Below are positions 33,384 through 43,330 of a stretch of DNA of 64,000 bases, piece by piece. The translations under genes and the position numbers were made by a program. Each line of letters begins with the position of its first letter. Position 1 is the first letter of the stretch. This DNA comes from DAOULY01 sp034414595 (GTDB lineage Bacteria; Chloroflexota; Dehalococcoidia; SZUA-161; JAUWZY01): positions 476,254 to 540,253 of the forward strand of contig DAOULY010000021.1 in NCBI GenBank assembly GCA_034414595.1, written 5' to 3'. The notes under the pieces were generated by a model. That model worked only from the letters and a program-made list of their open reading frames with translations, was not told where the DNA came from and made no database searches.

Positions 33384-33468
33384 CTCCAGGAGAAAGGGCT
33401 GGTGTCTTCTCCTGGAGGCCCCACGCGAGAGCAAGTTGGGGCCCCATAGAAAAACCTTGGTTTTTCTA
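33384..33468 (+). promoter_or_regulatory. Structured leader: three consecutive perfect hairpins before HTH-speD-speB
   Basis: CTCCAGGAGAA/TTCTCCTGGAG (33384-33394 with 33407-33417), GGCCCCA/TGGGGCC (33417-33423 with 33437-33443) and a 22-bp perfect palindrome, TAGAAAAACC and its complement around a TT (33447-33468), which ends 20 bp before the HTH start codon. The first two share base 33417 and stack end to end. The third could instead be a DNA operator. No known riboswitch family recognised. Confidence 0.6.
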
Positions 33469-33488
33469 CTGACGTAACTGAATATTTT

Positions 33489-33677
33489 ATGGACGGTGAC
33501 GAGTTATTGTCGGTGGACGAGGTAGGCAGAATCCTGAAGCTACGCAAGAGTACAGTGCAAAGATGGTGTCACGAACGAAAGCTACCAGCAGTGAAAATGG
33601 GTAAGATGTATCGGATCAGGAAAAAAGACCTTGACAACTGGTACGAGCAGCAGCTATTGCAGAAAGTAGTGGCCTAA
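33489..33677 (+). CDS. Excisionase-type helix-turn-helix protein
   Basis: 62 aa, MerR-like winged helix of the excisionase family (LLSVDEVGRILKLRKSTVQRWCHERKLPAVKMG, key part SVDEVGRILKL; KMYRIRKKDLDNWYEQ). Such small proteins bind DNA. Position as first gene of the speD-speB operon and the 22-bp palindrome just upstream suggest autoregulation and control of polyamine synthesis. There is no clear Shine-Dalgarno. Confidence 0.85.
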   Translation: MDGDELLSVDEVGRILKLRKSTVQRWCHERKLPAVKMGKMYRIRKKDLDNWYEQQLLQKVVA

Positions 33678-33717
33678 GTTTAGCAGATTAAGATTAGCAG
33701 AAAGGGGGTGGGGATCC

Positions 33718-34101
33718 ATGCACCTGATCATGGATGGTTATGGCGGCAATGCCCAGAAGCTTGAAGATGCGGAGCAAATCTACCAATTACTTGATCGCTA
33801 CCCAGACGAAATCGGGATGATCAAGATCTCACCCCCAAAGGTAAGCAAATATGTGGGCAGCAAGCCCGAGGATTGGGGCATCTCGGGATTCGTGCTCATC
33901 GCCGAGAGCCACATCAGCATCCATACTTTCCCGGAGCGCCATTATATTAATATCGATATCTTCTCTTGCAAGGAATTCGATGCCGAACAAGCAATCAAGG
34001 AACTCCAGGAGCATTTCGGCTTAAGCGAGGTCAAAACTTTCATCCTCAACCGCGGCCTGGAATACCAACCCGGCAAAGAAGCCATCAAGGTTCAAGGGTG
34101 A
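33718..34101 (+). CDS. speD: S-adenosylmethionine decarboxylase proenzyme
   Basis: 127 aa, bacterial class 1B. Self-cleaves before Ser64 (AESHISIHTFPE) to make the pyruvoyl cofactor; His69 and Cys84 are the processing and catalytic residues. Supplies the aminopropyl donor for spermidine. Strong AAGGGGG upstream. The stop overlaps the speB GTG by 4 nt (GTGA). Confidence 0.95.
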   Translation: MHLIMDGYGGNAQKLEDAEQIYQLLDRYPDEIGMIKISPPKVSKYVGSKPEDWGISGFVLIAESHISIHTFPERHYINIDIFSCKEFDAEQAIKELQEHFGLSEVKTFILNRGLEYQPGKEAIKVQG

Positions 34102-34967
34102 CGGCAGAGCTTTTCTATTCTCCACAGACCTTCGCCGCAATCCCCCCTCAAGACGCTGCTTGGGAAACATCGAAGGTGGTAATTCTACCTATTCCCTATG
34201 ACAGCACCACCGACTACAAGAGCGGCACCAGGGAGGGACCGCAGGCGATCATCGATGCTTCGCAGCACCTGGAGCTATATGACGCTGACCTCAACAGGGA
34301 GACCTATCAGATTGGGATCCACACTCTGCCCCCGCTGGAGCCGGTGATGAGCGGGCCTGAGCATATGATCGAGCGCGTATATCAGGCAGCCGCAGAATTG
34401 TTGGGACGGGATAAGCTGGTGGTGATGCTGGGCGGGGAGCATTCCCTGACCTTGGGCTTGGTGCGAGCCTTAGCGGAGCGGCATCCAAAGCTTTCCGTGC
34501 TCCATCTTGATGCCCATGCTGATCTCCGCGACGTGTACATGGGGACAAAATACAGCCACGCCTGCGTCATGCGCCGGGTCTGGGAGCTTTGTCCCATAGT
34601 CCCGGTGGGTATTCGCAGCCTGAGCTTGGAAGAGCATCAGTTCATCGAGCAACAGGGGCTCAAGCTCATCTACGCCGAGGATTATGCGCCAGATGCCATA
34701 CCCCAATTGATCTCCAGGTTGAGTCCACAAGTTTATATCACCATCGACCTCGATGTCTTTGACCCCTCGATCATGTCAGCCGTGGGGACCCCTGAGCCCG
34801 GAGGCCTGAGCTGGTACCAGGTCTCGAGCTTGCTTCAGGCTGTGGCCAGGGAAAGGCATGTCGTTGGCTTTGACCTGGTGGAACTCTGCCCTAAAGAGGG
34901 TCCCACATCCTGCGCCTTCCTCGCTGCCAAGCTTATCTACAAGCTAATAGGCTATACCGCTTCCTGA
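34098..34967 (+). CDS. speB: Agmatinase/ureohydrolase
   Basis: 289 aa from the GTG at 34098, which overlaps the speD stop and follows AAGG; longer in-frame extensions would run through speD. Mn ligands: GGEHSLTLG, HLDAHADLRD, TIDLDVFDPS. Makes putrescine from agmatine; arginase or guanidino-acid hydrolysis are alternatives, but the speD neighbour favours agmatinase. No spermidine synthase gene is adjacent. Confidence 0.9.
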   Translation: MTAELFYSPQTFAAIPPQDAAWETSKVVILPIPYDSTTDYKSGTREGPQAIIDASQHLELYDADLNRETYQIGIHTLPPLEPVMSGPEHMIERVYQAAAELLGRDKLVVMLGGEHSLTLGLVRALAERHPKLSVLHLDAHADLRDVYMGTKYSHACVMRRVWELCPIVPVGIRSLSLEEHQFIEQQGLKLIYAEDYAPDAIPQLISRLSPQVYITIDLDVFDPSIMSAVGTPEPGGLSWYQVSSLLQAVARERHVVGFDLVELCPKEGPTSCAFLAAKLIYKLIGYTAS

Positions 34968-34974
34968 CCCCGAA

Positions 34975-35003
34975 TTGACACTCCAGAGCGCTTACGATAT
35001 TAT
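34975..35003 (+). promoter_or_regulatory. Promoter of the M50 protease gene
   Basis: Perfect TTGACA (34975-34980), 17-nt spacer, TATTAT (34998-35003), start codon 17 nt downstream. Confidence 0.65.
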
Positions 35004-35019
35004 GTTTTAATGGAGGGGA

Positions 35020-36183
35020 ATGGGACGTTCCATACGCTTAGGCAAGCTCTTCAGCATCGACGTCGGGGTAGACTATTCCTGGTTCATTATCTTCATTTTC
35101 CTGACCGTAAGCTTAGCTCTGAGCTATACTTCATTGTTTACCGATCCCTGGATAGCCTGGGTTTTGGGGTTCATCACCAGCATCCTGTTCTTCGCCTCAA
35201 TCTTAGCCCATGAGCTGTCCCATAGCCTAGTATCGCTGAGATACGGCATCCCGGTGAAGAGCATCACCCTCTTTATCTTTGGCGGAGTGGCCCGGATAAC
35301 AAGGGAGGTGCCTCGGCCTGGCGTTGAGCTCAAGATGGCCCTCGCCGGACCGCTCTGCAGTCTGACCTTAGGCCTCTTCTTCTGGCTCATCACAGCTGCC
35401 ATACTGGGAGATATTTCCGCACTCTGGCCCGCCTGGCTGTTCCGAGAGGAATCCACCTCGACAGCGTCACCGCTGGCGGTGGTGACAATATGGCTGGCAC
35501 AAATCAACGTTCTGTTGGCCGTGTTCAACATGATCCCAGGCTTTCCCCTCGATGGCGGCCGGGTGTTTCGCTCCATCGTCTGGTCCACCACAGGAGACTA
35601 TGGCCGAGCCACTCGCATCGCTTACATCGGGGGCCGAACCGTGGCCTATCTATTCATGGTTGGGGGAGTTGTGGCAGTATTCATGCTGCCGGGGCTTTGG
35701 TTCAACGGGCTGTGGTTCATCTTCATCGGCTGGATCATCGATATGGCCGCCAAGTCAAGCTATCGCCAAGCCAAGTTGAGGCTCGCCCTCCAGCCATTCA
35801 CCGCAGAGGAAATTATGACCCGCGACTATCCCTCGGTGCCACGGGGACTCAGCTTAAAGCAACTCATCGACAATTACCTGTTCTTTTCCGGGCACCGATA
35901 CTTCCTGGTCACTGAGGGAAGCGAACTCCAGGGGCTGGTAACCCTGGCCGATGTTGAGAAGGTCCCACGGGAACAGCAAGAGTGGACCACAGTGGGCCAG
36001 GTGATGACGCCAGCGCAGAAGCTGACCACAACCTCCCCCAGCGATAGTGCAGCCAGCGTGTTGGAGAAGATGGAAGAGGCGGAAGTACAGCAACTGCCCG
36101 TGGTCTGGGAGGGCAAGGTCATCGGCGTCATCACCAAGGAAGGCCTGCAACGCTTCCTTCGAATTCGCAGCGGTTATCGCTAA
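35020..36183 (+). CDS. Site-2-type M50 metalloprotease with tandem CBS domains
   Basis: 387 aa. Six or so membrane helices; zinc motif HELSH (H64, E65, H68) and the third ligand in FPLDGGRV near 178. Two CBS domains follow (about 262-380), which bind adenine nucleotides and may gate the protease. Members cut transmembrane regulators. GGAGGGG lies directly upstream. An ATG at 35010 opens another frame and is rejected. Confidence 0.92.
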   Translation: MGRSIRLGKLFSIDVGVDYSWFIIFIFLTVSLALSYTSLFTDPWIAWVLGFITSILFFASILAHELSHSLVSLRYGIPVKSITLFIFGGVARITREVPRPGVELKMALAGPLCSLTLGLFFWLITAAILGDISALWPAWLFREESTSTASPLAVVTIWLAQINVLLAVFNMIPGFPLDGGRVFRSIVWSTTGDYGRATRIAYIGGRTVAYLFMVGGVVAVFMLPGLWFNGLWFIFIGWIIDMAAKSSYRQAKLRLALQPFTAEEIMTRDYPSVPRGLSLKQLIDNYLFFSGHRYFLVTEGSELQGLVTLADVEKVPREQQEWTTVGQVMTPAQKLTTTSPSDSAASVLEKMEEAEVQQLPVVWEGKVIGVITKEGLQRFLRIRSGYR

Positions 36184-36299
36184 CGTTTCCTTCTCCTTCC
36201 CGCTCTATTTAGCCTTTGGCCTCGAGAACATCAGGGCAACATCGCTGTGACTATGCTTCTGTCCCATCTCTGTTACGTTCACCCGATAGAGTTACTGAA

Positions 36300-36328
36300 T
36301 TGACAGCGCAATGAAATGGCAGTAAACT
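36300..36328 (+). promoter_or_regulatory. Promoter of pdxS-pdxT
   Basis: Perfect TTGACA (36300-36305), 17-nt spacer, TAAACT (36323-36328), 40 nt before the pdxS ATG. Confidence 0.65.
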
Positions 36329-36368
36329 AAGACATAAAAGAAGGCTCATATCCGCGGGAGGAATGTAG

Positions 36369-37250
<882 letters not shown>

Positions 37251-37251
37251 G

Positions 37252-37848
37252 GTGAGGAAAATTGGGGTTCTCGCCCTGCAGGGTGATTTTCAAGAGCATA
37301 TTTCCATGTTGCAGCGGCTCGGCGCTGAGGCCACGCCAGTCCGGCTGCCCCAGCAGCTCGAGGGATTGGAGGGACTGATCATCCCCGGCGGCGAAAGCAC
37401 TACCATCAGCAAGCTGATGATAGAATATAAGATGAGGGATCAGATCCGAGAGCTGAGCTTGGGGGGCTTGCCTCTGTTTGGCACCTGCGCTGGGATGGTC
37501 CTGCTGGCCAGAAGAGCCACAGGGCTTGAAGTTGAGCCATTGGGCGCCATGAACATCGACGTTCGGCGAAATGCCTTCGGTCGTCAGGTGGATAGCTTCG
37601 AGACCGACCTCTCAATTCCAGCCCTGGGTAGCGATCCGTTCCCAGCGGTATTCATCCGAGCCCCCTGGATCGAACAAACCGGGAATGGGGTCCAGTGCTT
37701 GGCCCGGCTCGAAGACGGCACAGCAGTGGCCGCCAGGGAGGGAAGTAAAATAGCTTGCGCCTTTCACCCCGAACTAACCGACGACACCAGATTTCACCAG
37801 TATTTCCTAGATATTGTTGCCGATCATGGCCAATCTAAGGCAGGCTGA
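37252..37848 (+). CDS. pdxT: Pyridoxal 5'-phosphate synthase glutaminase PdxT
   Basis: 198 aa from GTG. Class I glutamine amidotransferase feeding ammonia to PdxS. Nucleophile Cys in FGTCAGMV (about residue 78), GGES substrate loop, and the His-Glu pair in AFHPELTDD. Start chosen for the MRKIGVLALQGDF motif. Tightly coupled to pdxS. Confidence 0.97.
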   Translation: MRKIGVLALQGDFQEHISMLQRLGAEATPVRLPQQLEGLEGLIIPGGESTTISKLMIEYKMRDQIRELSLGGLPLFGTCAGMVLLARRATGLEVEPLGAMNIDVRRNAFGRQVDSFETDLSIPALGSDPFPAVFIRAPWIEQTGNGVQCLARLEDGTAVAAREGSKIACAFHPELTDDTRFHQYFLDIVADHGQSKAG

Positions 37849-37854
37849 GGTGCG

Positions 37855-38859
37855 GTGATTCGTCCCTTATTTCCTATCGATGTGCCCGCCGTGGCTTATT
37901 TCTACAGCAAGAGGCCGGTGAACCAAGTGAAGCCAAGGGATAGCCTTGGCGGAGAACAAAAGGGGCTACCCCCTGTGGCCCCTCTACCTATAGAGTGGGC
38001 TCCCTGGGGCCGCCGCAGATATAGCTTGGGCTTGTTTCATCGCGGGCTGATCTATGGGCTGGTATCAGCCAGAAGCTGCTCAGGCTCCAGCTCCTGGGAG
38101 ATCGACCGACTCATGTTCCCCGAGGAACCTTATGAAATGAGACTGATGCAAAGCCTGAGCCATGCTCTTGGCCGGCTCAAGCTGGGACAACTTTTCCCTG
38201 GTTCAGCTATCACCGGCCCGCTGCTGAACCTCAGCCTCGACCTTTTGGAAAGCGTGAGCCTGGCATTGGCACATGTGGGGGTGGCTAAGCTTTTCCTCAG
38301 CTTGCCGTCGGATAGTCCGGTGCTGGAACTGGTCATGCAGGCCGGATTCTCCCAATATCTTTTCGAATACCTGTATAGCTTTGAGGGCAGCACGCTGGCA
38401 ATGTCACCCACGCCCTTTGTCCTTCGCCCCAAATCCGAGGCCGATGAATATGAGCTATTCCAGCTGTATAGTAAATTAGCCCCGGCTTCAGTGCGCAACG
38501 CTGAGGGGCTGACCTTTCAGGAGTGGCGCCAAGCCAGAGAAGAAATCAATGACGGCGAGCTCGTCTATGAACGGGATGGCCGCCTCCTCGCCCTGCTGCG
38601 AATTAGAAGGAATGGCAATTCAGGGCAATTTGAGATCATGGCCGAGTCTAATAGAGCCGAGCTGCGCCAGCTCATAGAGTGGAGCCTGATCCTGCTCAAT
38701 GAGCAGTGGCCCATATTCTGCCTGGCCTCCGGTTTCCAGACCCAATTACAACAGTTGCTGACTGAGGGGGGTTTTGAACCGGCCGGGGAGTATATTCGGC
38801 TGGTGAAGCAGCTCCAAGCTCCAGCGCGTGAGCTGAAGCTTGCACCACAACAAGCATAG
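37855..38859 (+). CDS. GNAT-like protein of unknown function
   Basis: 334 aa from GTG, 6 nt after pdxT. Begins MIRPLFPIDVPAVAYFY, the style of a GNAT N-terminus. Two halves of about 165 aa each look like acetyltransferase-fold repeats (the second has AMSPTPFVLRPKSEADEYELF), but the acetyl-CoA pyrophosphate loop (Q/RxxGxG/A) is not clear in either. It ends with a short Gln/Ala-rich tail. Function unknown; probably cytosolic. Position between pdxT and the R3H ATPase suggests only co-transcription. Confidence 0.6.
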   Translation: MIRPLFPIDVPAVAYFYSKRPVNQVKPRDSLGGEQKGLPPVAPLPIEWAPWGRRRYSLGLFHRGLIYGLVSARSCSGSSSWEIDRLMFPEEPYEMRLMQSLSHALGRLKLGQLFPGSAITGPLLNLSLDLLESVSLALAHVGVAKLFLSLPSDSPVLELVMQAGFSQYLFEYLYSFEGSTLAMSPTPFVLRPKSEADEYELFQLYSKLAPASVRNAEGLTFQEWRQAREEINDGELVYERDGRLLALLRIRRNGNSGQFEIMAESNRAELRQLIEWSLILLNEQWPIFCLASGFQTQLQQLLTEGGFEPAGEYIRLVKQLQAPARELKLAPQQA

Positions 38860-38869
38860 TGAACCGTAG

Positions 38870-40378
38870 ATGCCCAAGGTAACCACCGACGACCTGGATG
38901 CGCTTCTCAATGTGCTTCCCCCTTATATCTCCCAGCAACTGTCTCAGAGGGAGGATCGCGCTGAGCTCTTGGAGCTAGTTCTCGATCTGGGACGTCAGCC
39001 TGAGGCTCGCTACTCCCAGGGAGAGGTGCTGCTGAGCCAAAAGGAGGTCAGCCAGGAGGAAATAGATTATGTGGTGTCCCGCATCGGCGTGTTCACCGAC
39101 GACAATCGCGCCGGGATCGAGCGCACGCTGCATCGCATCTCGGCGATCCGCAATCGCAGCGGGCGCATTGTGGGCCTGTCCTGCCGCGTGGGCCGGGCGG
39201 TTTTCGGCACCATCGAGCTCATCCGGGACTTAGTCCAGTCCGGGAACAGCATCCTGCTTCTGGGTCGACCAGGTGTGGGCAAGACTACCATGCTCCGTGA
39301 GGTGGCTCGCGTTCTCGCCGAGGACCTGAGGAAGCGTGTGGTCGTGGTCGACACCTCCAACGAGATCGCCGGCGATGGTGATATCCCACATCCAGCCATC
39401 GGCCGCGCCCGCAGGATGCAGGTGCCCAGACCTACCATGCAGCATGCGGTGATGATCGAAGCCGTGGAGAACCATATGCCCGAAGTTGTTGTCATCGATG
39501 AGATCGGCACCGAACTCGAAGCTGAGGCGGCTCGAACCATCGCCGAACGCGGAGTGCAGCTTGTGGGCACAGCTCATGGCAACACCCTGGAGAACCTGAT
39601 CATGAACCCGACCTTATCCGATCTTGTCGGCGGCATCCAGACGGTGACCTTAAGTGATGAAGAGGCCAAGCGCAGAGGGACGCAGAAGTCGATCCTGGAG
39701 CGCAAGGCACCGCCAACTTTCGATGTCGTGGTTGAGATCCAGAACAGGGAGCGGGTGGCTATTCACCCCGATGTCGCCGCCGTGGTCGATGCCATGCTCC
39801 GCGGTCGGCTGACCCCGGTGGAGAGCCGCTGGTTCGATGAGAACGGCGATGTCCAAACGGCGGAGGAGATTCCCAATTCAACCCTGGCCACGGTTCCCGA
39901 GCCAAGAGTGCCCCGCCGACCGAGGCGAATTCTGCCCCTCGGCATAGACCACCGCCGGTTGGAAAGGGCAGCCCAGAAGATGCAGCTGCCCTTAAGATTG
40001 GTCGATGAACTCAGCCAGGCCGATGTCGTCATCACCTCAAAAAGCCGCTACCAGGAAAAGCCCACCATAATCGTGACCGCTGAGGCAGCGGGGATCCCGC
40101 TGTATGCGCTAAAGAACAACAGCACATCCCAAATAGAGCAGGGCTTAGCCGTAATCTTCGGCGCTGGGAATCGAGCCAGCTCTCTCACCTCAGCCCTTGA
40201 GGAGGCCAAGGAGGCCATCAGGGTGGTAGAGAGCAAAGGCAATGCCATCGAGCTCAGTCCTCAGAACGCCTTCATCCGCCGCCTCCAGCACCAACTCGCC
40301 GAGAGAAACAGCCTTCAGTCGCGGAGCCGGGGCAAGGAACCGAGGCGCCGCGTCAGGATTTTCAAGGAAGGTGATTAG
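38870..40378 (+). CDS. R3H-domain AAA ATPase (SpoIIIAA/ycf45-like)
   Basis: 502 aa. Secretion-type ATPase core: Walker A GRPGVGKTT near 133-141, VVVVDTSNEIAGDGDIPHPAIG, VVIDEIGTELEAEAARTIAERGVQ. A C-terminal R3H single-stranded nucleic-acid-binding domain (ELSPQNAFIRRLQHQLAERN) and a basic tail follow. Family members are conserved in cyanobacteria and Chloroflexota, and their role is unknown. 10 nt after the GNAT-like gene. Confidence 0.88.
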   Translation: MPKVTTDDLDALLNVLPPYISQQLSQREDRAELLELVLDLGRQPEARYSQGEVLLSQKEVSQEEIDYVVSRIGVFTDDNRAGIERTLHRISAIRNRSGRIVGLSCRVGRAVFGTIELIRDLVQSGNSILLLGRPGVGKTTMLREVARVLAEDLRKRVVVVDTSNEIAGDGDIPHPAIGRARRMQVPRPTMQHAVMIEAVENHMPEVVVIDEIGTELEAEAARTIAERGVQLVGTAHGNTLENLIMNPTLSDLVGGIQTVTLSDEEAKRRGTQKSILERKAPPTFDVVVEIQNRERVAIHPDVAAVVDAMLRGRLTPVESRWFDENGDVQTAEEIPNSTLATVPEPRVPRRPRRILPLGIDHRRLERAAQKMQLPLRLVDELSQADVVITSKSRYQEKPTIIVTAEAAGIPLYALKNNSTSQIEQGLAVIFGAGNRASSLTSALEEAKEAIRVVESKGNAIELSPQNAFIRRLQHQLAERNSLQSRSRGKEPRRRVRIFKEGD

Positions 40379-40426
40379 CAGTCCCGCTTAGAGAAAGCCA
40401 GGTAGATTGAATGACTGGAGGGAGCT

Positions 40427-41125
40427 GTGAGTCTATTTATCGTATTTGAGGGATGTGAGGGCAGCGGCAAGACCAGCCAGGCGCGCATTCTCTATGGTCG
40501 CCTCTGTCAATCAAGGCAGCGCGCCCGTATTCTGCATGAGCCTGGAGATACGGCACTGGGTGATGCCCTGCGCACCTTGATCACAGCACCGCGGCAAACG
40601 CTCTTTTCCGGCTGGCGGCATTCTCTGACACGCCCGCTGGCCGATTCCCAGCTGGCAGCCAAAGACCTCTGGCTGCCCATCGTGCCCGAAGCTGAACTGT
40701 TTTTGTTCACCGCAGCTCGGGCTCAGTTCGTCCAGGAACGGCTCAAACCCTTACTGCAAAAGAACGTCATCGTAGTTTGTGACCGTTTCACCTACTCCAC
40801 GATGGCCTACCAGGGCTACGGGTGTGGTCTCGATCTCAAGTTCGTAGCCAGTGTCAACGAGCTGGTGACCCAGGGCCTCGAGCCCGACCTGGTGATCCTG
40901 CTCGATGTCGAGCCCTCGAAAGGCCTCGCCAGGAAAAGAAAGACCGCAGAAGTGACCAAGTTTGAAGCCCAGGAGCTGGACTTCCACCAGCGGGTGCGCC
41001 AGGGCTATTTGGAGATGGCGCAAAAGGACCCCGCGCGCTGGTTTGTGATTAATGCCTCGAAGCCCAAAGCAGAGATCTCTAAGCTGATCTGGGAGCGAGT
41101 AGAAGGGCTGCTGCCAAAAGTTTAG
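40427..41125 (+). CDS. tmk: Thymidylate kinase
   Basis: 232 aa from GTG with GGGAGCT upstream. P-loop FEGCEGSGKTSQ, the DR(Y/F) motif in VVCDRFTYSTMAYQGYG, LDVEPSKGLARK lid region. Slightly longer than the usual 210 aa because of an insert near residues 48-75 (PRQTLFSGWRHSLTRPLADS). Makes dTDP. The 3' end overlaps the convergent pyrE by 4 nt. Confidence 0.95.
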   Translation: MSLFIVFEGCEGSGKTSQARILYGRLCQSRQRARILHEPGDTALGDALRTLITAPRQTLFSGWRHSLTRPLADSQLAAKDLWLPIVPEAELFLFTAARAQFVQERLKPLLQKNVIVVCDRFTYSTMAYQGYGCGLDLKFVASVNELVTQGLEPDLVILLDVEPSKGLARKRKTAEVTKFEAQELDFHQRVRQGYLEMAQKDPARWFVINASKPKAEISKLIWERVEGLLPKV

Positions 41126-41676
41126 CCCGGCATAACCTCTCCAGAGGCATCGGCTTTGAGCAGGGCGACAAAGTCGTAGCCCCGTCTCCTGAGCTTATCT
41201 GAGCCGCCCTGCTGTCGGTCGAGAAGGGCAATGACCTTGACCACCTGGCAGCCCTCAGCCTCCACCGCCTCTATCGCCTGGAAAACCGAGCCCCCGGTGG
41301 TGATTACATCCTCCACTATAGCTACTCGCCCCCCTCTGGGCAGGTGCCCTTCGATCCGCTTCTGGGTGCCGTGTTTCTTGACCTCGCCCCTGACGATGAA
41401 GGCTGGGATGGGTTGGCCCTCGAGGTGGCTGATAACGGCCACTGCCGTCACAATCGGGTCGGCACCGAGGGTGGGGCCGCCAACGGCATCAACCTTTCCC
41501 ACCAGCAGCGAGAAGACCTCCTTCCCCACCAGATAAGCCCCCTCAGGAAGCAATGTTAGCAGCCGACCATCGAAGTAATAGCTGCTCTTGGCCCCGGAAG
41601 CCAGGGTGAACTCGCCATGGAGCACAGCATACTTCTTGAAGACCTCGAGCAGTTTGTTTTCCTCCGTCAATTTCAA
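41122..41676 (-). CDS. pyrE: Orotate phosphoribosyltransferase
   Basis: 184 aa. Forms OMP from orotate and PRPP. PRPP motif VAIVEDVITTGGS, LASGAKSSYYFDGR substrate loop, and the FIVRGEVKKHGTQKRIEG flexible loop. Overlaps nadD by 4 nt, last gene of the leftward dnaA-obg-nadD-pyrE run. Confidence 0.96.
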   Translation of the reverse strand: MKLTEENKLLEVFKKYAVLHGEFTLASGAKSSYYFDGRLLTLLPEGAYLVGKEVFSLLVGKVDAVGGPTLGADPIVTAVAVISHLEGQPIPAFIVRGEVKKHGTQKRIEGHLPRGGRVAIVEDVITTGGSVFQAIEAVEAEGCQVVKVIALLDRQQGGSDKLRRRGYDFVALLKADASGEVMPG

Positions 41677-42284
41677 CCTCCGCTCGTCGTGTAAAACTGG
41701 TGCTCTTGTATATAGTGCTCCACGGTCTCGGTCACGAGGTAGCGGAGAGACAGCCCTCGGGCCACGCGCTCTCGAATCCCGGTGGAGCTGATCTCGATCT
41801 GGGGCACATCGACCACATCCACTCGCGAGGAAACAGCAGGGAGTACCTGCTCCAGCGAGCGCCAGTCCAGCTTATCATGGCCGGGACGCCTCATGGCGAC
41901 AATGCGGCATAGCTCCAGAAGCTGTGAAGACTCCTTCCAGACGGGAAGCTCAGAGAGGGCATCAAAGCCGATGATGAAGAAAAGGTCTATCCCGGGACCG
42001 AGTTCGGCCCTCAGTGCTGAGACAGTGTCCACGCTATAGGTAGGACCGGGGCGCTCCAGCTCGATGCCCGATACCTCGAAATGGGGGTTGGAGTCGGTAG
42101 CCAGCTTTACCATCTCCAGACGATGCTCCCCCGGTGTAATCTCACGCTCCATCTTGAGCCAGGGCTGCCCTGCCGGGATGAAGAGCACCCGATCAAGGGC
42201 CAGCTTCAGCCGGACATCCTCAGCCACAATGAGGTGACCAGTGTGGATAGGGTCAAAGGTGCCGCCGAAAAGACCTATGTTCAT
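41673..42284 (-). CDS. nadD: Nicotinate-nucleotide adenylyltransferase
   Basis: 203 aa. Nucleotidyltransferase motif GGTFDPIHTGHL at the N-terminus and ISSTGIRERV near the C-terminus. Makes deamido-NAD. ATG overlaps the obg stop by 4 nt; obg-nadD is a common bacterial pair. Confidence 0.96.
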   Translation of the reverse strand: MNIGLFGGTFDPIHTGHLIVAEDVRLKLALDRVLFIPAGQPWLKMEREITPGEHRLEMVKLATDSNPHFEVSGIELERPGPTYSVDTVSALRAELGPGIDLFFIIGFDALSELPVWKESSQLLELCRIVAMRRPGHDKLDWRSLEQVLPAVSSRVDVVDVPQIEISSTGIRERVARGLSLRYLVTETVEHYIQEHQFYTTSGG

Positions 42285-43330
42285 TTAACCGGCCTCGGTC
42301 GGAATACTTTGAACTCCTGTTTCCCGGACTGGGCTCGGGTAGCATGGCGCGCCAGCATCTCAGCGGCCTTATTCATCATCTCAGCAACGCCCTCGCCAGT
42401 GGCTGCTGAGATGAAATAGACAGATGTCCCAGATTCCTGAAACGCTCTCCTCAATTGCGGAACACGACTCCGCGCCGAAGGAAGGTCAATCTTGTTCACA
42501 GCCACAAGCTGGGGCTTTTCCCCTAGGCTGGGATTGAATAGCACCAGTTCTTGATTTATCTCGTTGAGCTGAGACTGGGGGTCCTCGGCAGTGCCATCAA
42601 TGAGATGGATCAGGACCCTTGTGCGCTCGATATGACGCAGGAAATCGTGCCCCAAGCCCCGTCCCCGATGCGCTCCCTCAATCAGCCCCGGGATCTCAGC
42701 CAGAACAAAGGAGCTAAAGCCCAGCTCTACCACCCCAATGGCGGGCTCAGTAGTGGTGAACGGATAATCGGCTATCTTGGGGCTGGCCCGGGAGACAAAA
42801 CTGAGCAGGGTGGACTTGCCTGCATTAGGATAGCCTATGATGCCAACATCGGCCAGGAGTTTCAAATCCAGCACCAGGTGATATTCCTCACCAAGCTCGC
42901 CTTCTTTGGACAGCCGCGGGGCTTGATTTACTGAGGTAACAAAGTGTGCATTGCCCCACCCCCCCTTACCACCCTTGGCCACTAAAACCCTCTGCCCGAC
43001 AGCAGTTAGATCAGCAACCATCGTCTCAAGACCATCTTGCTTGCGGTGGACTGATGTCCCCAGAGGCACTTCGATAAACAGGTCCTGCCCCTTCTTACCA
43101 TGCTGGTTCTTTCCCTTCCCATGACTGCCCCTGCGTGCCCGAAAGTGCCTGCGGTATCTAAGGTGACTCAAGGTAGTATGCTCAGACGAAGCCACAACGA
43201 ACACGCTGCCGCCATTTCCGCCATCACCACCATCAGGACCGCCGAAGGGAACAAACTTCTCTCTCCGGAAGCTCACCACTCCATTCCCTCCATCTCCACC
43301 TCTTACCCAAATTTGTATATTATCTATCAT
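42281..43330 (-). CDS. obg: Obg/CgtA GTPase (short form)
   Basis: 349 aa. Glycine-rich Obg fold (about 1-157: GGDGGNGVVSFRREKFVP), then a Ras-like G domain with GYPNAGKST, IPGLIEGAH and NKIDLP. Ribosome assembly and stringent-response GTPase. The OCT domain found in many Obg proteins is absent. It lies immediately downstream of the candidate oriC, with dnaA further upstream. Confidence 0.95.
   Translation of the reverse strand: MIDNIQIWVRGGDGGNGVVSFRREKFVPFGGPDGGDGGNGGSVFVVASSEHTTLSHLRYRRHFRARRGSHGKGKNQHGKKGQDLFIEVPLGTSVHRKQDGLETMVADLTAVGQRVLVAKGGKGGWGNAHFVTSVNQAPRLSKEGELGEEYHLVLDLKLLADVGIIGYPNAGKSTLLSFVSRASPKIADYPFTTTEPAIGVVELGFSSFVLAEIPGLIEGAHRGRGLGHDFLRHIERTRVLIHLIDGTAEDPQSQLNEINQELVLFNPSLGEKPQLVAVNKIDLPSARSRVPQLRRAFQESGTSVYFISAATGEGVAEMMNKAAEMLARHATRAQSGKQEFKVFRPRPVK

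Noticed and set aside
35010..35213. ATG-initiated frame overlapping the M50 protease start
   Set aside because: Shifted relative to the clear zinc-protease frame, and its ATG is at the transcription start.
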